60,734 nt of DNA from Verrucomicrobiota bacterium (GCA_003220155.1 QHRO01000240.1:1-60734); one strand, 5' to 3'. Shown: positions 34,143 through 43,426, counted from the stretch's first letter. The notes: generated from the sequence alone by a model not told the origin. Made by a program: numbers and translations.

Positions 34143-36983
34143 GTGATCGATGTTCGATACGAGCGTGGCGTTTTTTTGCCGCAACAAAATCTCTGGCTCG
34201 ACCCGTGGGAAGCTAAGGAGTTCGCTTTCGTTTCTCACGCCCACATCGATCACATTGCACCGCATCGTGAGATTATCGTCTCGGAACGGACCGCGCGCTT
34301 GATGCGAGCGCGGCTGGCGGGAAAACGCAAGGAAATCATCCTGCCATTCGGCCAGGAAAAGGATGTCCGGGGAATGCAGGTGACCCTGTTTCCGGCCGGT
34401 CATATTTTTGGTTCGGCCCAACTCTTTTTGCGCACTGAGAATGATTCGCTGCTTTACACCGGCGATTTCAAATTGCGCCGGGGTCAATCGGCCGAGCCCG
34501 CGGAATGGACGGCGGCCAGCACCCTGATTATGGAAACAACCTATGGCATTCCGCGTTATCGCCTTCCGCCGACCGAGGAAGTGATCGCGCAAATTATCGC
34601 TTTTTGCCGCGATGCGATCGAGAACGATGAAGTTCCGGTGCTACTCGGCTATTCGTTGGGCAAAGCGCAGGAAATCCTTTGTGCCCTCGCCGGAGCCGAT
34701 CTCACACCGATGCTGCACGGTTCGGTTTATCAAATGACGCGTATCTACGAACAATACGACCAGGAATTTTGCCAATACCTTCGTTATCATCCGAATGATC
34801 TCGCCGGCAAAGTTCTGATTTGTCCGCCGAGTGCGAATCGCTCGCGCATGCTTGAGAAAATTCCGCGCAAACGCGTAGCCATGATCAGCGGCTGGGCGGT
34901 CGATCCGAACGCGATTTATCGTTATCAGGTCGACGCGGCATTCCCACTGTCCGATCACGCCGACTACGATGATCTGCTGCGCTACGTCGAGCTGGTGGGA
35001 CCGAAACGGGTTTTCACTTTGCACGGATTCGCCGCGCAATTTGCGCGCGATCTACGCGCGCGCGGGATCGAGGCGTGGGCGTTGACCGAAGAAAATCAGA
35101 TGGAGCTCACGCTTGGGACGTCTCCTGCGCAATTACCCGACATCGCCGTCACCGTCTCAATCGCAGAATCAAATGGTCTGCCGCCAGTGATGGCGGCAGC
35201 TACAACGGCAACTCCGTCGGAATTTCTCGGGTTCGCGAATGTTGGCCAGGCCATTGCAGCGACCCCGGCGAAGCTCGAGAAGGTCCGTCTGTTGGCAGAA
35301 TATTTCTCGTCGATCGATGACGAGCGACTCGCCATCGCCACGGTTTATTTTACCGGTCATGCCTTTCCGCAAACCGATCTGCGCACGTTGCAAGTGGGGG
35401 GCTCCGTCATTTACCGCGCCCTTGGCGGCGCGGCAAAAATCAGCGACGCAGAATTTCGACGCATTGCTCACAGTCATGGCGACGCCGGTAAAACTGCGTT
35501 TGATGTACTCGATGGTCGCACCGTTTCGGAGCCTTTCGGTATTACCGATTCCTACAAGTTTTTTGAACAACTCCAGAAACTGCGTGGACCTGTAGCGAAA
35601 AAGGAGGCACTGCAAAATCGCCTGGCGCAACTCTCTGCGCGGGAAGGTCAATATGTGGTCAAGATTCTCACCGGCGATCTACGCATCGGATTACGCGAAG
35701 GCCTGGTCGAGGAAGCAATTGCCAGGGCGTTCAATGTTCCGCTCGATGAGGTAAAGGAAGCGAACATGCTCCTCGGCGATATCGGACGCACCGCGGTTCT
35801 GGCAAAAAATAACGAGCTGGAGCGGGCGGAGCTTTCGCTCTTTCGCCCCATCAAATGCATGCTCGCCAGTCCTGAACCAACCGCCGAAGCAATCTGGAAA
35901 CGATTCGTCGATGTAGCTGTCGGTGTCTCTGCGGCAGAACCTAAAAACCTGCTGTCAGAGACGGTGGCAGCTACAACACCGGTAGCTAAAAGGTCGCCAC
36001 CTACTGTATACGTCGAAGACAAATTCGATGGCATTCGCGCGCAACTGCATGCCAGCCGGACACGTTCCGAAATCTTTTCACGCGATCTCAAGCGTATCAC
36101 CGGCCAATTTCCCGAAATTGCCGAGCAGGCGCGCCAATTTTCAGAGGAAGTAATTCTGGATGGCGAGATCATCGCCTTTGCCGAGGATCGGAAGCTGACA
36201 TTCTTCGATTTGCAGAAACGACTTGGGCGAAAAACCGACGCGCTCGAGTTATTTGAGACTTCCTCGGCCGACGTGCCGGTAATATTTGTTGCCTTCGATC
36301 TATTGTTTTTGGACGACCGTTCCTTGTTGAGAACTGCGCTGCGGGAGCGACGGGACCTTTTGCGCGGTTTAAAGCTGCCACCGAAATTTCAGATCGCGTC
36401 CGTGGTGGCAGCGCATTCCGCTAACGAGATCGAGAGCGAATTCAAGCGCGCGCGGCTGCGTTTGAACGAAGGGCTCATGGTCAAGAATCCGCAAAGTTTT
36501 TATTCGCCGGGACGGCGCGGGATGTTCTGGTTCAAGCTGAAGAAGGAGCTGGCGACGCTCGATGTCGTGGTCGTGGGAGCCGAGCTTGGCCACGGAAAAA
36601 GAAATCACGTGCTCAGCGATTACACCTTTGCCGTGCGCGATGAAAGCAGCGGCGAATTATTACCAATCGGCAAAGCTTATAGCGGACTGACCGATGCCGA
36701 AATCGCCGAGCTGACCGAGCATTTCAAAGACAACACCCTGGTTGAGCACGGGCGCTATCGCGAAGTGAAACCAGACATCGTCCTGGAAGTTGCCTTCAAT
36801 TCCATTCAACCAAGCACGCGCCACTCCAGCGGACTCGCCTTGCGTTTTCCCCGGATCAAAGCCATTCGGCGCGACAAAACGATCGAAAATATCGACACCC
36901 TAGCATACGCGCAGCAGTTAGCGGCGGAACAAAATCACCGTCATCCCGAGCGTAGTCGAGGGATCCCGCCGCGAAATCTTTAA
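34143..36983 (+). CDS. Fusion of ligase-associated MBL/beta-CASP-like exonuclease (N-terminal) and ATP-dependent DNA ligase (C-terminal)
   Basis: N-terminal SHAHIDHIAPH, PAGHIFGSAQ, YTGDFK, AFPLSDHADYDDL; C-terminal FRPIKCMLAS, VYVEDKFDGIRAQ (ligase motif I), LDGEIIAF, EGLMVKNP, FWFKLKKE. Confidence 0.93.
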   Translation: MIDVRYERGVFLPQQNLWLDPWEAKEFAFVSHAHIDHIAPHREIIVSERTARLMRARLAGKRKEIILPFGQEKDVRGMQVTLFPAGHIFGSAQLFLRTENDSLLYTGDFKLRRGQSAEPAEWTAASTLIMETTYGIPRYRLPPTEEVIAQIIAFCRDAIENDEVPVLLGYSLGKAQEILCALAGADLTPMLHGSVYQMTRIYEQYDQEFCQYLRYHPNDLAGKVLICPPSANRSRMLEKIPRKRVAMISGWAVDPNAIYRYQVDAAFPLSDHADYDDLLRYVELVGPKRVFTLHGFAAQFARDLRARGIEAWALTEENQMELTLGTSPAQLPDIAVTVSIAESNGLPPVMAAATTATPSEFLGFANVGQAIAATPAKLEKVRLLAEYFSSIDDERLAIATVYFTGHAFPQTDLRTLQVGGSVIYRALGGAAKISDAEFRRIAHSHGDAGKTAFDVLDGRTVSEPFGITDSYKFFEQLQKLRGPVAKKEALQNRLAQLSAREGQYVVKILTGDLRIGLREGLVEEAIARAFNVPLDEVKEANMLLGDIGRTAVLAKNNELERAELSLFRPIKCMLASPEPTAEAIWKRFVDVAVGVSAAEPKNLLSETVAATTPVAKRSPPTVYVEDKFDGIRAQLHASRTRSEIFSRDLKRITGQFPEIAEQARQFSEEVILDGEIIAFAEDRKLTFFDLQKRLGRKTDALELFETSSADVPVIFVAFDLLFLDDRSLLRTALRERRDLLRGLKLPPKFQIASVVAAHSANEIESEFKRARLRLNEGLMVKNPQSFYSPGRRGMFWFKLKKELATLDVVVVGAELGHGKRNHVLSDYTFAVRDESSGELLPIGKAYSGLTDAEIAELTEHFKDNTLVEHGRYREVKPDIVLEVAFNSIQPSTRHSSGLALRFPRIKAIRRDKTIENIDTLAYAQQLAAEQNHRHPERSRGIPPRNL
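35178..35204 (-). repeat. GTAG-type half REP inside the fusion CDS at the exonuclease-ligase junction
   Basis: CTGCCGCCAGTGATGGCGGCAGCTACA; cf. CTGCCACCTGTGACGGTGGCAGCTACA at 7905..7931. Confidence 0.8.
35912..35975. repeat. Paired GTAG-REP inside the fusion CDS, just before the ligase nucleotidyltransferase motif
   Basis: TGTAGCTGTCGGTGTCTCTGCGGCAGAACCTAAAAACCTGCTGTCAGAGACGGTGGCAGCTACA, similar to intergenic 7867..7931. Confidence 0.85.
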
Positions 36984-37023
36984 GGGTAGTTCAACGGGAT
37001 CCCTCGACTTCGCTCGGGATGAC
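36940..37023. repeat. GTCATCCCGAGC-family element overlapping the 3' end of the fusion CDS
   Basis: GTCATCCCGAGCGTAGTCGAGGGATCCCG...CGGGATCCCTCGACTTCGCTCGGGATGAC. Confidence 0.9.
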
Positions 37024-37027
37024 GAAC

Positions 37028-37600
37028 TCAAGGCGACGAAGATGGCGAAACCGATGGCGTCGCTCGCTTTTTACCGCTGGCGCTGCGAATCCATGATGCG
37101 GTCGCGGACGTTGAAGCTTCGGGTTTTGCGGTTGTTTGAGCCCGCGACCCAGTCTCGGCTGGAACAGTCGGAGCAACCGATGAGGCAGGAGAATTGGATT
37201 CGGCCGACGCGCTCGCTTGCGGGAATGGCGTGCCGGTCGATAACGGGTTAAGGCGCAAGCGCGGCGTCGACGTGGCAACTGGTTTTTTGCCAGCCTCGGG
37301 CGTTTGCACGGTCGATTTCGGTGTGGATGAAATCGCAGGCGTCGGTGTCGGCGATAAAATCGGAGTCTCCGTCGCAGTAGGAGTCACGCTTGCCTCCGAT
37401 TGCGGTGTTATCGATTGAACCGGGCTCGGCGTTGCTGCCCTGTTTACTGGAGTCGGCGTGTTCCCGATTTCTTTCGGCGGTCTTTCCGCCGGCGGGGGCA
37501 CGTCGGGTTGAATCTGGGCAAGCAGCTCGTTATCGGCTTGCTGTTTCTGACACGCAAAAAAACACGCGCTCAGCGCCAGGAAGCAAAAAGCCTTTTTCAT
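37028..37600 (-). CDS. Putative lipoprotein, Pro/Thr/Ser-rich
   Basis: MKKAFCFLALSACFFACQKQ lipobox, low-complexity TPTPVN...SATPT. Confidence 0.6.
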   Translation of the reverse strand: MKKAFCFLALSACFFACQKQQADNELLAQIQPDVPPPAERPPKEIGNTPTPVNRAATPSPVQSITPQSEASVTPTATETPILSPTPTPAISSTPKSTVQTPEAGKKPVATSTPRLRLNPLSTGTPFPQASASAESNSPASSVAPTVPAETGSRAQTTAKPEASTSATASWIRSASGKKRATPSVSPSSSP

Positions 37601-37852
37601 CAACTTGTTTAGGTATTCAAGAAACAGCGATGCGCTTCGAAAAGGGATGTTACAAGCAATCTCACCGAGCACCTTTCCCGCCAAAGCCTTACTCTGAGAA
37701 AACCACTCCTAACTGGCGAGGGGCGACTTCTAAGTCGCCCACCTAGGTCAGCCCTACAGGAAGGCCGTACTAACAAAGCCTGTTTCTGCGAGACGCGGAA
37801 ACCAGCACGCGAGACGCGTGCGCTACCCAGCACCGCGCGGTCCATACTGCGC

Positions 37853-38038
37853 TTAAGGTGTTGGTGAAGCCGAAGCTTCCGGGGTAAAGCGGGTGACGGT
37901 TGTCGTTTCAATAAGATCGCGATGCGCATTTTGCCAGTTGGCATAGCTCGCAACTACGATCAGACTAACAATAATCGCAATCATCGCGATCAATGCGCCT
38001 TTCGAAATACGCTCTTCCTTTTCCTTACCCGTTTCCAT
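37853..38038 (-). CDS. Small single-TM protein, hypothetical
   Basis: ISKGALIAMIAIIVSLIVVASYANW. Confidence 0.5.
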   Translation of the reverse strand: METGKEKEERISKGALIAMIAIIVSLIVVASYANWQNAHRDLIETTTVTRFTPEASASPTP

Positions 38039-39326
38039 CGATCGTTAGTTTAGCGATTTCGTTCATCACCCGCTCACTCAAACGTTGATACACGTCTTTT
38101 CCTCGCTCGGCGATGTCTGCTTGCGTAAAGAAAATTGGATGCCCGACGACGATGGTTATGGGATGAAGACGAATCTTTTTGCTGCCACGTGCCCAGGCCT
38201 CATGCGCGCCGAAGATGCGCATCGGCACAACCGGCGCCAGCGTTTTGGCAACCACCAACCCAATACCGGGCTGGGCTGGTTGCAAGTTACCGTCGAGCGT
38301 GCGCCCGCCTTCCGGAAACACCAGCGTCGTTTCTCCCGCCCGTAAAATTCGAATCAATGCTTTAAGCGCGCTGCGATCACTGCCCTCCTGATCAACTGGA
38401 ATGACGTTCAGCTTAGGCAGAAGCCAGCCCCAAAACCAGTGATCGAGCAACGTTTTGCGGGCGAGAAAAAAAATCGCGCGATCAGAAGCGTTGCCCGCCA
38501 GCGGTGGATCGAAAAAGCTCTGATGATTCATCGCCAGAATCACTGGCCCACTTTGGATCATGCGTTCGCGATGCAGAATACGAAATCGAAAAAAGATTTG
38601 GGCGAGCAAACGGGAAAGCCAGTAGCCCAGCCAATAGTAGGGATTCATCCGTTGCCGACGCGGTGTCACTATCTGGGAGTGAAGCGGCAAACCTTTTGCC
38701 ACCAATCGCTGCATGATTTGATCGACCACGCCATCGATCGTCAGCGCAGAGGTATCGATGACCGCGGCATCTGGTGCGGTGACAAGCGGTGAAACGACGC
38801 GCGAGGAATCGGCGCAATCGCGCGCAGCGATTTCATCGCGTTGGCCTTCAGCCTGCCGCCGTTGCACCCGCACCTCCGGGGAAGCGTCGATATAAAACTT
38901 GAAGGGCGTTTCCGGAAAAACGACCGACCCGATGTCGCGACCTTCCATGACCAGGTTGTCTTTCTTTGCATATTCGCGCATGCGAGCGACGAGAATCTCG
39001 CGAACACGCGGCACACTGCTGACGAGAGAAACAGCGCGGTTGACATCGTCGTCGCGCAAATGCGGAGTCGGATCGTGATCATCAATTAAAATGCGCGATT
39101 GGTTATCGACGAGATCGCAAACGATTCTGGATTGCTCGATGGCGTTGGCAACAGCAGCTGGTTGGTGCACGTTCACGCCGCGTTGCAAAACGTGCCACGT
39201 CACCGCGCGATACATCGCCCCGGAGTTGACGTAGGAAAATCCAAGTCGCTGCGCCAAGGTGCGGGCAACGCTACTTTTGCCGGAAGCAGCCGGACCGTCG
39301 ATGGCGATGATGTGATGGGTGGGCAT
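38025..39326 (-). CDS. Bifunctional cytidylate kinase / 1-acyl-sn-glycerol-3-phosphate acyltransferase (Cmk-PlsC fusion)
   Basis: IAIDGPAASGKSSVARTLAQRLGFSYVNSGAMYRAVTW; VMEGRDIGSVVFPETPFKFYIDA; then AMNHQSFFDPPLAG and LVFPEGGRT. Confidence 0.93.
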   Translation of the reverse strand: MPTHHIIAIDGPAASGKSSVARTLAQRLGFSYVNSGAMYRAVTWHVLQRGVNVHQPAAVANAIEQSRIVCDLVDNQSRILIDDHDPTPHLRDDDVNRAVSLVSSVPRVREILVARMREYAKKDNLVMEGRDIGSVVFPETPFKFYIDASPEVRVQRRQAEGQRDEIAARDCADSSRVVSPLVTAPDAAVIDTSALTIDGVVDQIMQRLVAKGLPLHSQIVTPRRQRMNPYYWLGYWLSRLLAQIFFRFRILHRERMIQSGPVILAMNHQSFFDPPLAGNASDRAIFFLARKTLLDHWFWGWLLPKLNVIPVDQEGSDRSALKALIRILRAGETTLVFPEGGRTLDGNLQPAQPGIGLVVAKTLAPVVPMRIFGAHEAWARGSKKIRLHPITIVVGHPIFFTQADIAERGKDVYQRLSERVMNEIAKLTIDGNG

Positions 39327-39382
39327 GGCGCTTGCGCAAGTTCTTCATTGGAAATGGCACTGAGGCAAGCGGCGCCTAACGA

Positions 39383-40732
39383 TTATTGGTCAACCGGGGC
39401 GAGCGAGCGCGATCCGATCACAGGCGTGCTTCCCGGCCCGCGCTTTGTCGTCATGAATTGTTCGAGCGCGTCTTTGAAACCGGGATAGGAAATTTCCACG
39501 CATTCAGCGTCCTCGACGATGGTTTCGCCGTCGGCGAAAAGTCCGGCAACGGCAAATGCCATGGCGATGCGATGGTCGCCGAAGCTGGCGACGCGTCCCC
39601 CGCGCAACGGCGCCGGACCATGAATCTCGAGCCCGTCGCTTAACTCGAGCACTTGCGCGCCCATCACTCGCAAGTTGTGCGCGATCGCAGCAATCCGGTC
39701 GGTTTCCTTTACCCGCAATTCCTGAGCTTGCCGGATAATGGTTGTGCCGTTGGCAAGGGCGCCGGCCACTGCCAGCACCGGAAGCTCGTCGATCAATTGC
39801 GCGACCTCTTTTCCTTGAATGACAGTTCCTTTCAACATTGCACCGGTTATTTCCACGATGCCGCGCGGCTCGAGTTGGTCCACATCTTCAATCGCTTCGC
39901 GAACCTGGGCTCCCATGCGAACCAGCACACCGAGCACGGGCGTGCGCGTCGTATTCAAACCGAGTTCGCGGACGAGTAAATGTCCTCCGGGTTGCGCGGC
40001 CGCCGCTGTCAGCCAATAAGTGGCTGAGGAGAGATCACCGGGAATGCGGAAGTCGCGCGACTCCGGAACCTGATCGCCGAAAATCGCGATCGTGCCGTTT
40101 TCGTCCCGCGTCGTGCGAACGAAGAAATAACGCAGCATTCGCTCAGTGTGATCGCGAGTCTGCGTCTCCTCGACAATTGCGGTTTTTCCTTTGGCAAAAA
40201 GACCGGCGAGCAAGATTGCGCTCTTTACCTGGGCGCTGGGGACCGGCATTTGATAGCGAATTCCGCGCAATGAGCCGCCGTGAATGCGTAGTGGCGGAGT
40301 TTCCTCCGGGCCCTCCGCGGTAATGTTTGCTCCCATTCGCTGCAATGGAGCGATTACGCGATCCATCGGCCGCTTGGAAAGGGAAGCATCCCCCACCAGG
40401 CGGCTCTCGAATGTCTGTCCAGCAAGAAGGCCCGCCATCAATCGCATGGTGGTAGCGGAATTGCCGCAATTAATTTCCGCGGCTGGCGGATTGAGCACGC
40501 GCTTTTTTCCATGGACGATAATGGCATTGGGCTCCGCCTCATCGATACGAATCCCCAGCGCGCGCAAGGCATTAACGGTACGCATGCAATCGTCACCGAT
40601 GAGGAATCCATCGAGACGGCAAACTCCATTGGAGAGCGCAGCGATAATGGCGGCCCGATGCGAAATGCTCTTGTCCCCCGGCACGGTGATTTCCGTGTCG
40701 ATGTGAGGTGCGCGTTTGACGCGAAGTTCCAT
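39383..40732 (-). CDS. aroA: 3-phosphoshikimate 1-carboxyvinyltransferase
   Basis: PGDKSISHRAAIIAAL, NCGNSATTMRLMAGLLAGQ, LRVKETDRIAAIAHNLRVMGA, DHRIAMAFAVAGL. Confidence 0.97.
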   Translation of the reverse strand: MELRVKRAPHIDTEITVPGDKSISHRAAIIAALSNGVCRLDGFLIGDDCMRTVNALRALGIRIDEAEPNAIIVHGKKRVLNPPAAEINCGNSATTMRLMAGLLAGQTFESRLVGDASLSKRPMDRVIAPLQRMGANITAEGPEETPPLRIHGGSLRGIRYQMPVPSAQVKSAILLAGLFAKGKTAIVEETQTRDHTERMLRYFFVRTTRDENGTIAIFGDQVPESRDFRIPGDLSSATYWLTAAAAQPGGHLLVRELGLNTTRTPVLGVLVRMGAQVREAIEDVDQLEPRGIVEITGAMLKGTVIQGKEVAQLIDELPVLAVAGALANGTTIIRQAQELRVKETDRIAAIAHNLRVMGAQVLELSDGLEIHGPAPLRGGRVASFGDHRIAMAFAVAGLFADGETIVEDAECVEISYPGFKDALEQFMTTKRGPGSTPVIGSRSLAPVDQ

Positions 40733-40839
40733 TTAACCTTTCGAATCCCCAGCCGCCCCAAAACTGGAAGGAGGAATCATCCGATATCCGGCGCGCTTGT
40801 CCAGCAACGCGACTATTTCACCCAAAAGAAGCGGGATGC

Positions 40840-41217
40840 CTACGGCACCAGAAAGATTTTGTTGGTGTAGGGATCTTTCACTTCGGTTCCTGGCGGGAAA
40901 CCGCGAACATCCACATAGCCCTGATTGGGCGCGTAAGGGCTGGTCACAAATCCAGCTTTTCCCGGGACCGGAATACCGTAAGGCAGATCGCCCTTGGTTG
41001 TCCTCGCTGCGGGTGACGCGGAGGCTTCCGCCGGAGGGTTTTGCTCTGTTGTCTCGGGCGGCGCCGGCGGCTGGTTGGGGTTATAAGGCTGCGTCATCGG
41101 TTGCTCTTCGGGCGCATTTGGATAACGCGCCACGCGATGACGCACCGGCGGCTCTTCCTCGGCGCAGGATACGAAAACAAAGCCGGCGAGAAAAACGAGC
41201 CACGGTGAACATTTCAT
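40840..41217 (-). CDS. Putative lipoprotein, Pro-rich
   Basis: [22 protein letters not shown]; conserved-looking C-terminus [26 protein letters not shown]. Confidence 0.65.
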   Translation of the reverse strand: MKCSPWLVFLAGFVFVSCAEEEPPVRHRVARYPNAPEEQPMTQPYNPNQPPAPPETTEQNPPAEASASPAARTTKGDLPYGIPVPGKAGFVTSPYAPNQGYVDVRGFPPGTEVKDPYTNKIFLVP

Positions 41218-41365
41218 AAAATCGATTCGACGAAACCGTCCCTTTCTAATTCAACCCTAATATACTGACAATCGAAAAGCGCGCTCTTCGATAAATGAGC
41301 GGCCATGCTATATCGTCTCGCGGATACACGTCGCGCACGATTACTTTTCGATTCTATTTCAAAGG

Positions 41366-42538
41366 ATGACGTGCGCGGAGAATCCAATCCTTGTGGTTGA
41401 TGACGATCGGGCGAGTCGGCGGTTGCTGGCACGAACGTTGACCGCCGCCGGCTATGCCTGCGCCGAAGCTGAGAGCGGCGAAGAAGCGCTCGAACTTGTC
41501 CGCAAGCAGCCGCCCTGTCTTCTCCTCCTTGATTACGACATGCCCGGCCTCGACGGCGCTGATGTTTCAAAACAAATTCGGGCCGATCCTTCTCCGGCGG
41601 TGGCGCGGATACCGACGATCATGCTTACTGGTCACGGCGGAGAGGAAAGCGAGGTGCTATGTCTCCAAGCGGGAGCGGATGATTTCGTGACCAAGCCCAT
41701 TCATCCCGAGGTGCTGCGGGCACGCATCGAAACCCAATTGCGTTTGCGTTCGATGCGCGAACAACTGCTCAAGCAAAACGAAGAATTGGAAGCGTGGCGC
41801 GGAAATTTGGAACAGGACCTTGACGCGGCGCAACGAACGCAACGCTCTCTGATTCCAGCCACACCACCAGTGTTGCCCGGGTGGGAGATTGCGGGGTTTT
41901 ATCGGCCGGTCATTCAAGTGGGGGGCGATATTTACGGCTGGCTTCGCATGCGCGACGGCCGGATGCTTTTTTGGATTGCTGATGCCACCGGCCATGGCGC
42001 GGCCGCGGCGTTGCTGACCACGCTGGCGAAATTGCTTTTTCATCACGCGAACGCCGAAAACGAAACCCCGGCGGAAATCATGCGTGCAGTCGATCGCGAT
42101 TTTCGCAGTATTCTCGGCGCCCGCTCCTTCATGACGGCGATGTGCGTGGCGCTCGATCCGCAAAGCGGCGCGAGCAGGATCGTGGGCGCAGGCCATCCGC
42201 CGCTGCTGGTGGCACGACACGACGGACAAACAGAATCAATCGCTTCCACCTCGCCGCCGCTGGGGTTGGTCGCCGGCTCGAGCTTTACCGAGACGCCAAT
42301 GCGATTGAGCAGCGGGGATTTGTTTCTGCTTTACACTGACGGTTTGTACGGCGCGGGCGAGAGTGACCAACGCCGACTCGCGCCTGCGCTGGTGGCGAAA
42401 CAATTACTTGCCGCGCCAGGCGATGCCCAGTCGTTCCTGCAAAATTTGTTGCACGAACCCGCGTCTTCCCCGGCCGGTCCTGTCCCGCCGGATGACATCG
42501 CGGCATTGGTCGTCCGGCGTCTCAATGGAAAAAATTAA
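41366..42538 (+). CDS. Response regulator with receiver and SpoIIE/RsbU-like PP2C phosphatase domains
   Basis: ILVVDDDRASRRLLARTL, LLDYDMPGLDG, GADDFVTKP; GGDIYGWLRMRDGRMLFWIADATGHGAAAALL, YTDGLYGAG. Confidence 0.93.
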   Translation: MTCAENPILVVDDDRASRRLLARTLTAAGYACAEAESGEEALELVRKQPPCLLLLDYDMPGLDGADVSKQIRADPSPAVARIPTIMLTGHGGEESEVLCLQAGADDFVTKPIHPEVLRARIETQLRLRSMREQLLKQNEELEAWRGNLEQDLDAAQRTQRSLIPATPPVLPGWEIAGFYRPVIQVGGDIYGWLRMRDGRMLFWIADATGHGAAAALLTTLAKLLFHHANAENETPAEIMRAVDRDFRSILGARSFMTAMCVALDPQSGASRIVGAGHPPLLVARHDGQTESIASTSPPLGLVAGSSFTETPMRLSSGDLFLLYTDGLYGAGESDQRRLAPALVAKQLLAAPGDAQSFLQNLLHEPASSPAGPVPPDDIAALVVRRLNGKN

Positions 42539-42596
42539 TTTCTCCGAGGCAAAAAATATATTGCCCTGCTCGTTGCTTCGGTTTTAATCAGCGGTC

Positions 42597-42878
42597 ATGC
42601 CGAAAACCAAAGCCAAAAAGTCTAAACGCAAGCCGAACGCCGCATTCATGCGCCCCGTCCAGCCTGATGAAAAACTCTCTGCCATCGTTGGCTCGAAACC
42701 ACTACCGCGTTCCGAGCTCACGAAAAAACTGTGGGACTACATCAAGAAACACGGTTGTCAGGATAAAAAGAAGCGAACCCAAATTAATGCCGATGATGCG
42801 CTTCGTCCCGTTTTCAACGGCAAAGGACAGGTTAGTATGTTCGAGATGACCAAGCTCGTCTCCGGACATATCAAATAA
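42597..42878 (+). CDS. SWIB/MDM2-domain protein
   Basis: LSAIVGSKPLPRSELTKKLWDYIKKHGCQDKKKRTQINADDALRPVFNGKGQVSMFEMTKLVSGHI. Confidence 0.92.
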   Translation: MPKTKAKKSKRKPNAAFMRPVQPDEKLSAIVGSKPLPRSELTKKLWDYIKKHGCQDKKKRTQINADDALRPVFNGKGQVSMFEMTKLVSGHIK

Positions 42879-42893
42879 GATCTTCTGGTGAAG

Positions 42894-42916
42894 GCCCGGC
42901 GTTTCCCGCGCCGGGC
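42894..42916 (+). terminator. Putative terminator after the SWIB gene
   Basis: GCCCGGCG-TTTCCCG-CGCCGGGC followed by TCTCTCCTTTCC. Confidence 0.55.
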
Positions 42917-42985
42917 TCTCTCCTTTCCTGCGGGGCAATTAGGGGCAAACTTGCGCAAGCCGCTTCGTTGGCGGAAACTTGTGAC

Positions 42986-43426
42986 GTGAAGAAACTGCTC
43001 TTCCTCTGTTCCATAATTTTAATTTCCGCCGGCTTCGCCTCGGCCGAAGTTAACTGGCTGACTGATTTCGATGCAGCCAAGGCAAAAGCGAAATCGGACC
43101 GCAAGCTTGTCTTGCTCGATTTTACCGGCTCGGATTGGTGCGGCTATTGCAAGCGCATGCAGGCGGAAATTTTTTCCAAACCGCAGTTCCAGGACTACGC
43201 CGCAAAGAATCTGGTTCTGGTCGAACTCGATTTTCCTCGTGCCAAACCGCAAAGCGACGCGGTCAGAAAACAAAATATGAAGTTGGCTAGCGAATACGAA
43301 ATCGAAGGCTTTCCGACCCTGATCGTATTGGACCCTGAAGGGAAGCGAGTGGCCAATTTCGTCGGCTACATGGAGGGCGGACCGGACGCCATCATTGCCG
43401 CGCTGGAAAAGTTGCGCAAGAGCTAG
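42986..43426 (+). CDS. Exported thioredoxin-fold protein (thioredoxin_7/DsbD-gamma like)
   Basis: VKKLLFLCSIILISAGFASAEV signal; LVLLDFTGSDWCGYCKRMQAEIF; GTG start likely. Confidence 0.9.
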   Translation: MKKLLFLCSIILISAGFASAEVNWLTDFDAAKAKAKSDRKLVLLDFTGSDWCGYCKRMQAEIFSKPQFQDYAAKNLVLVELDFPRAKPQSDAVRKQNMKLASEYEIEGFPTLIVLDPEGKRVANFVGYMEGGPDAIIAALEKLRKS

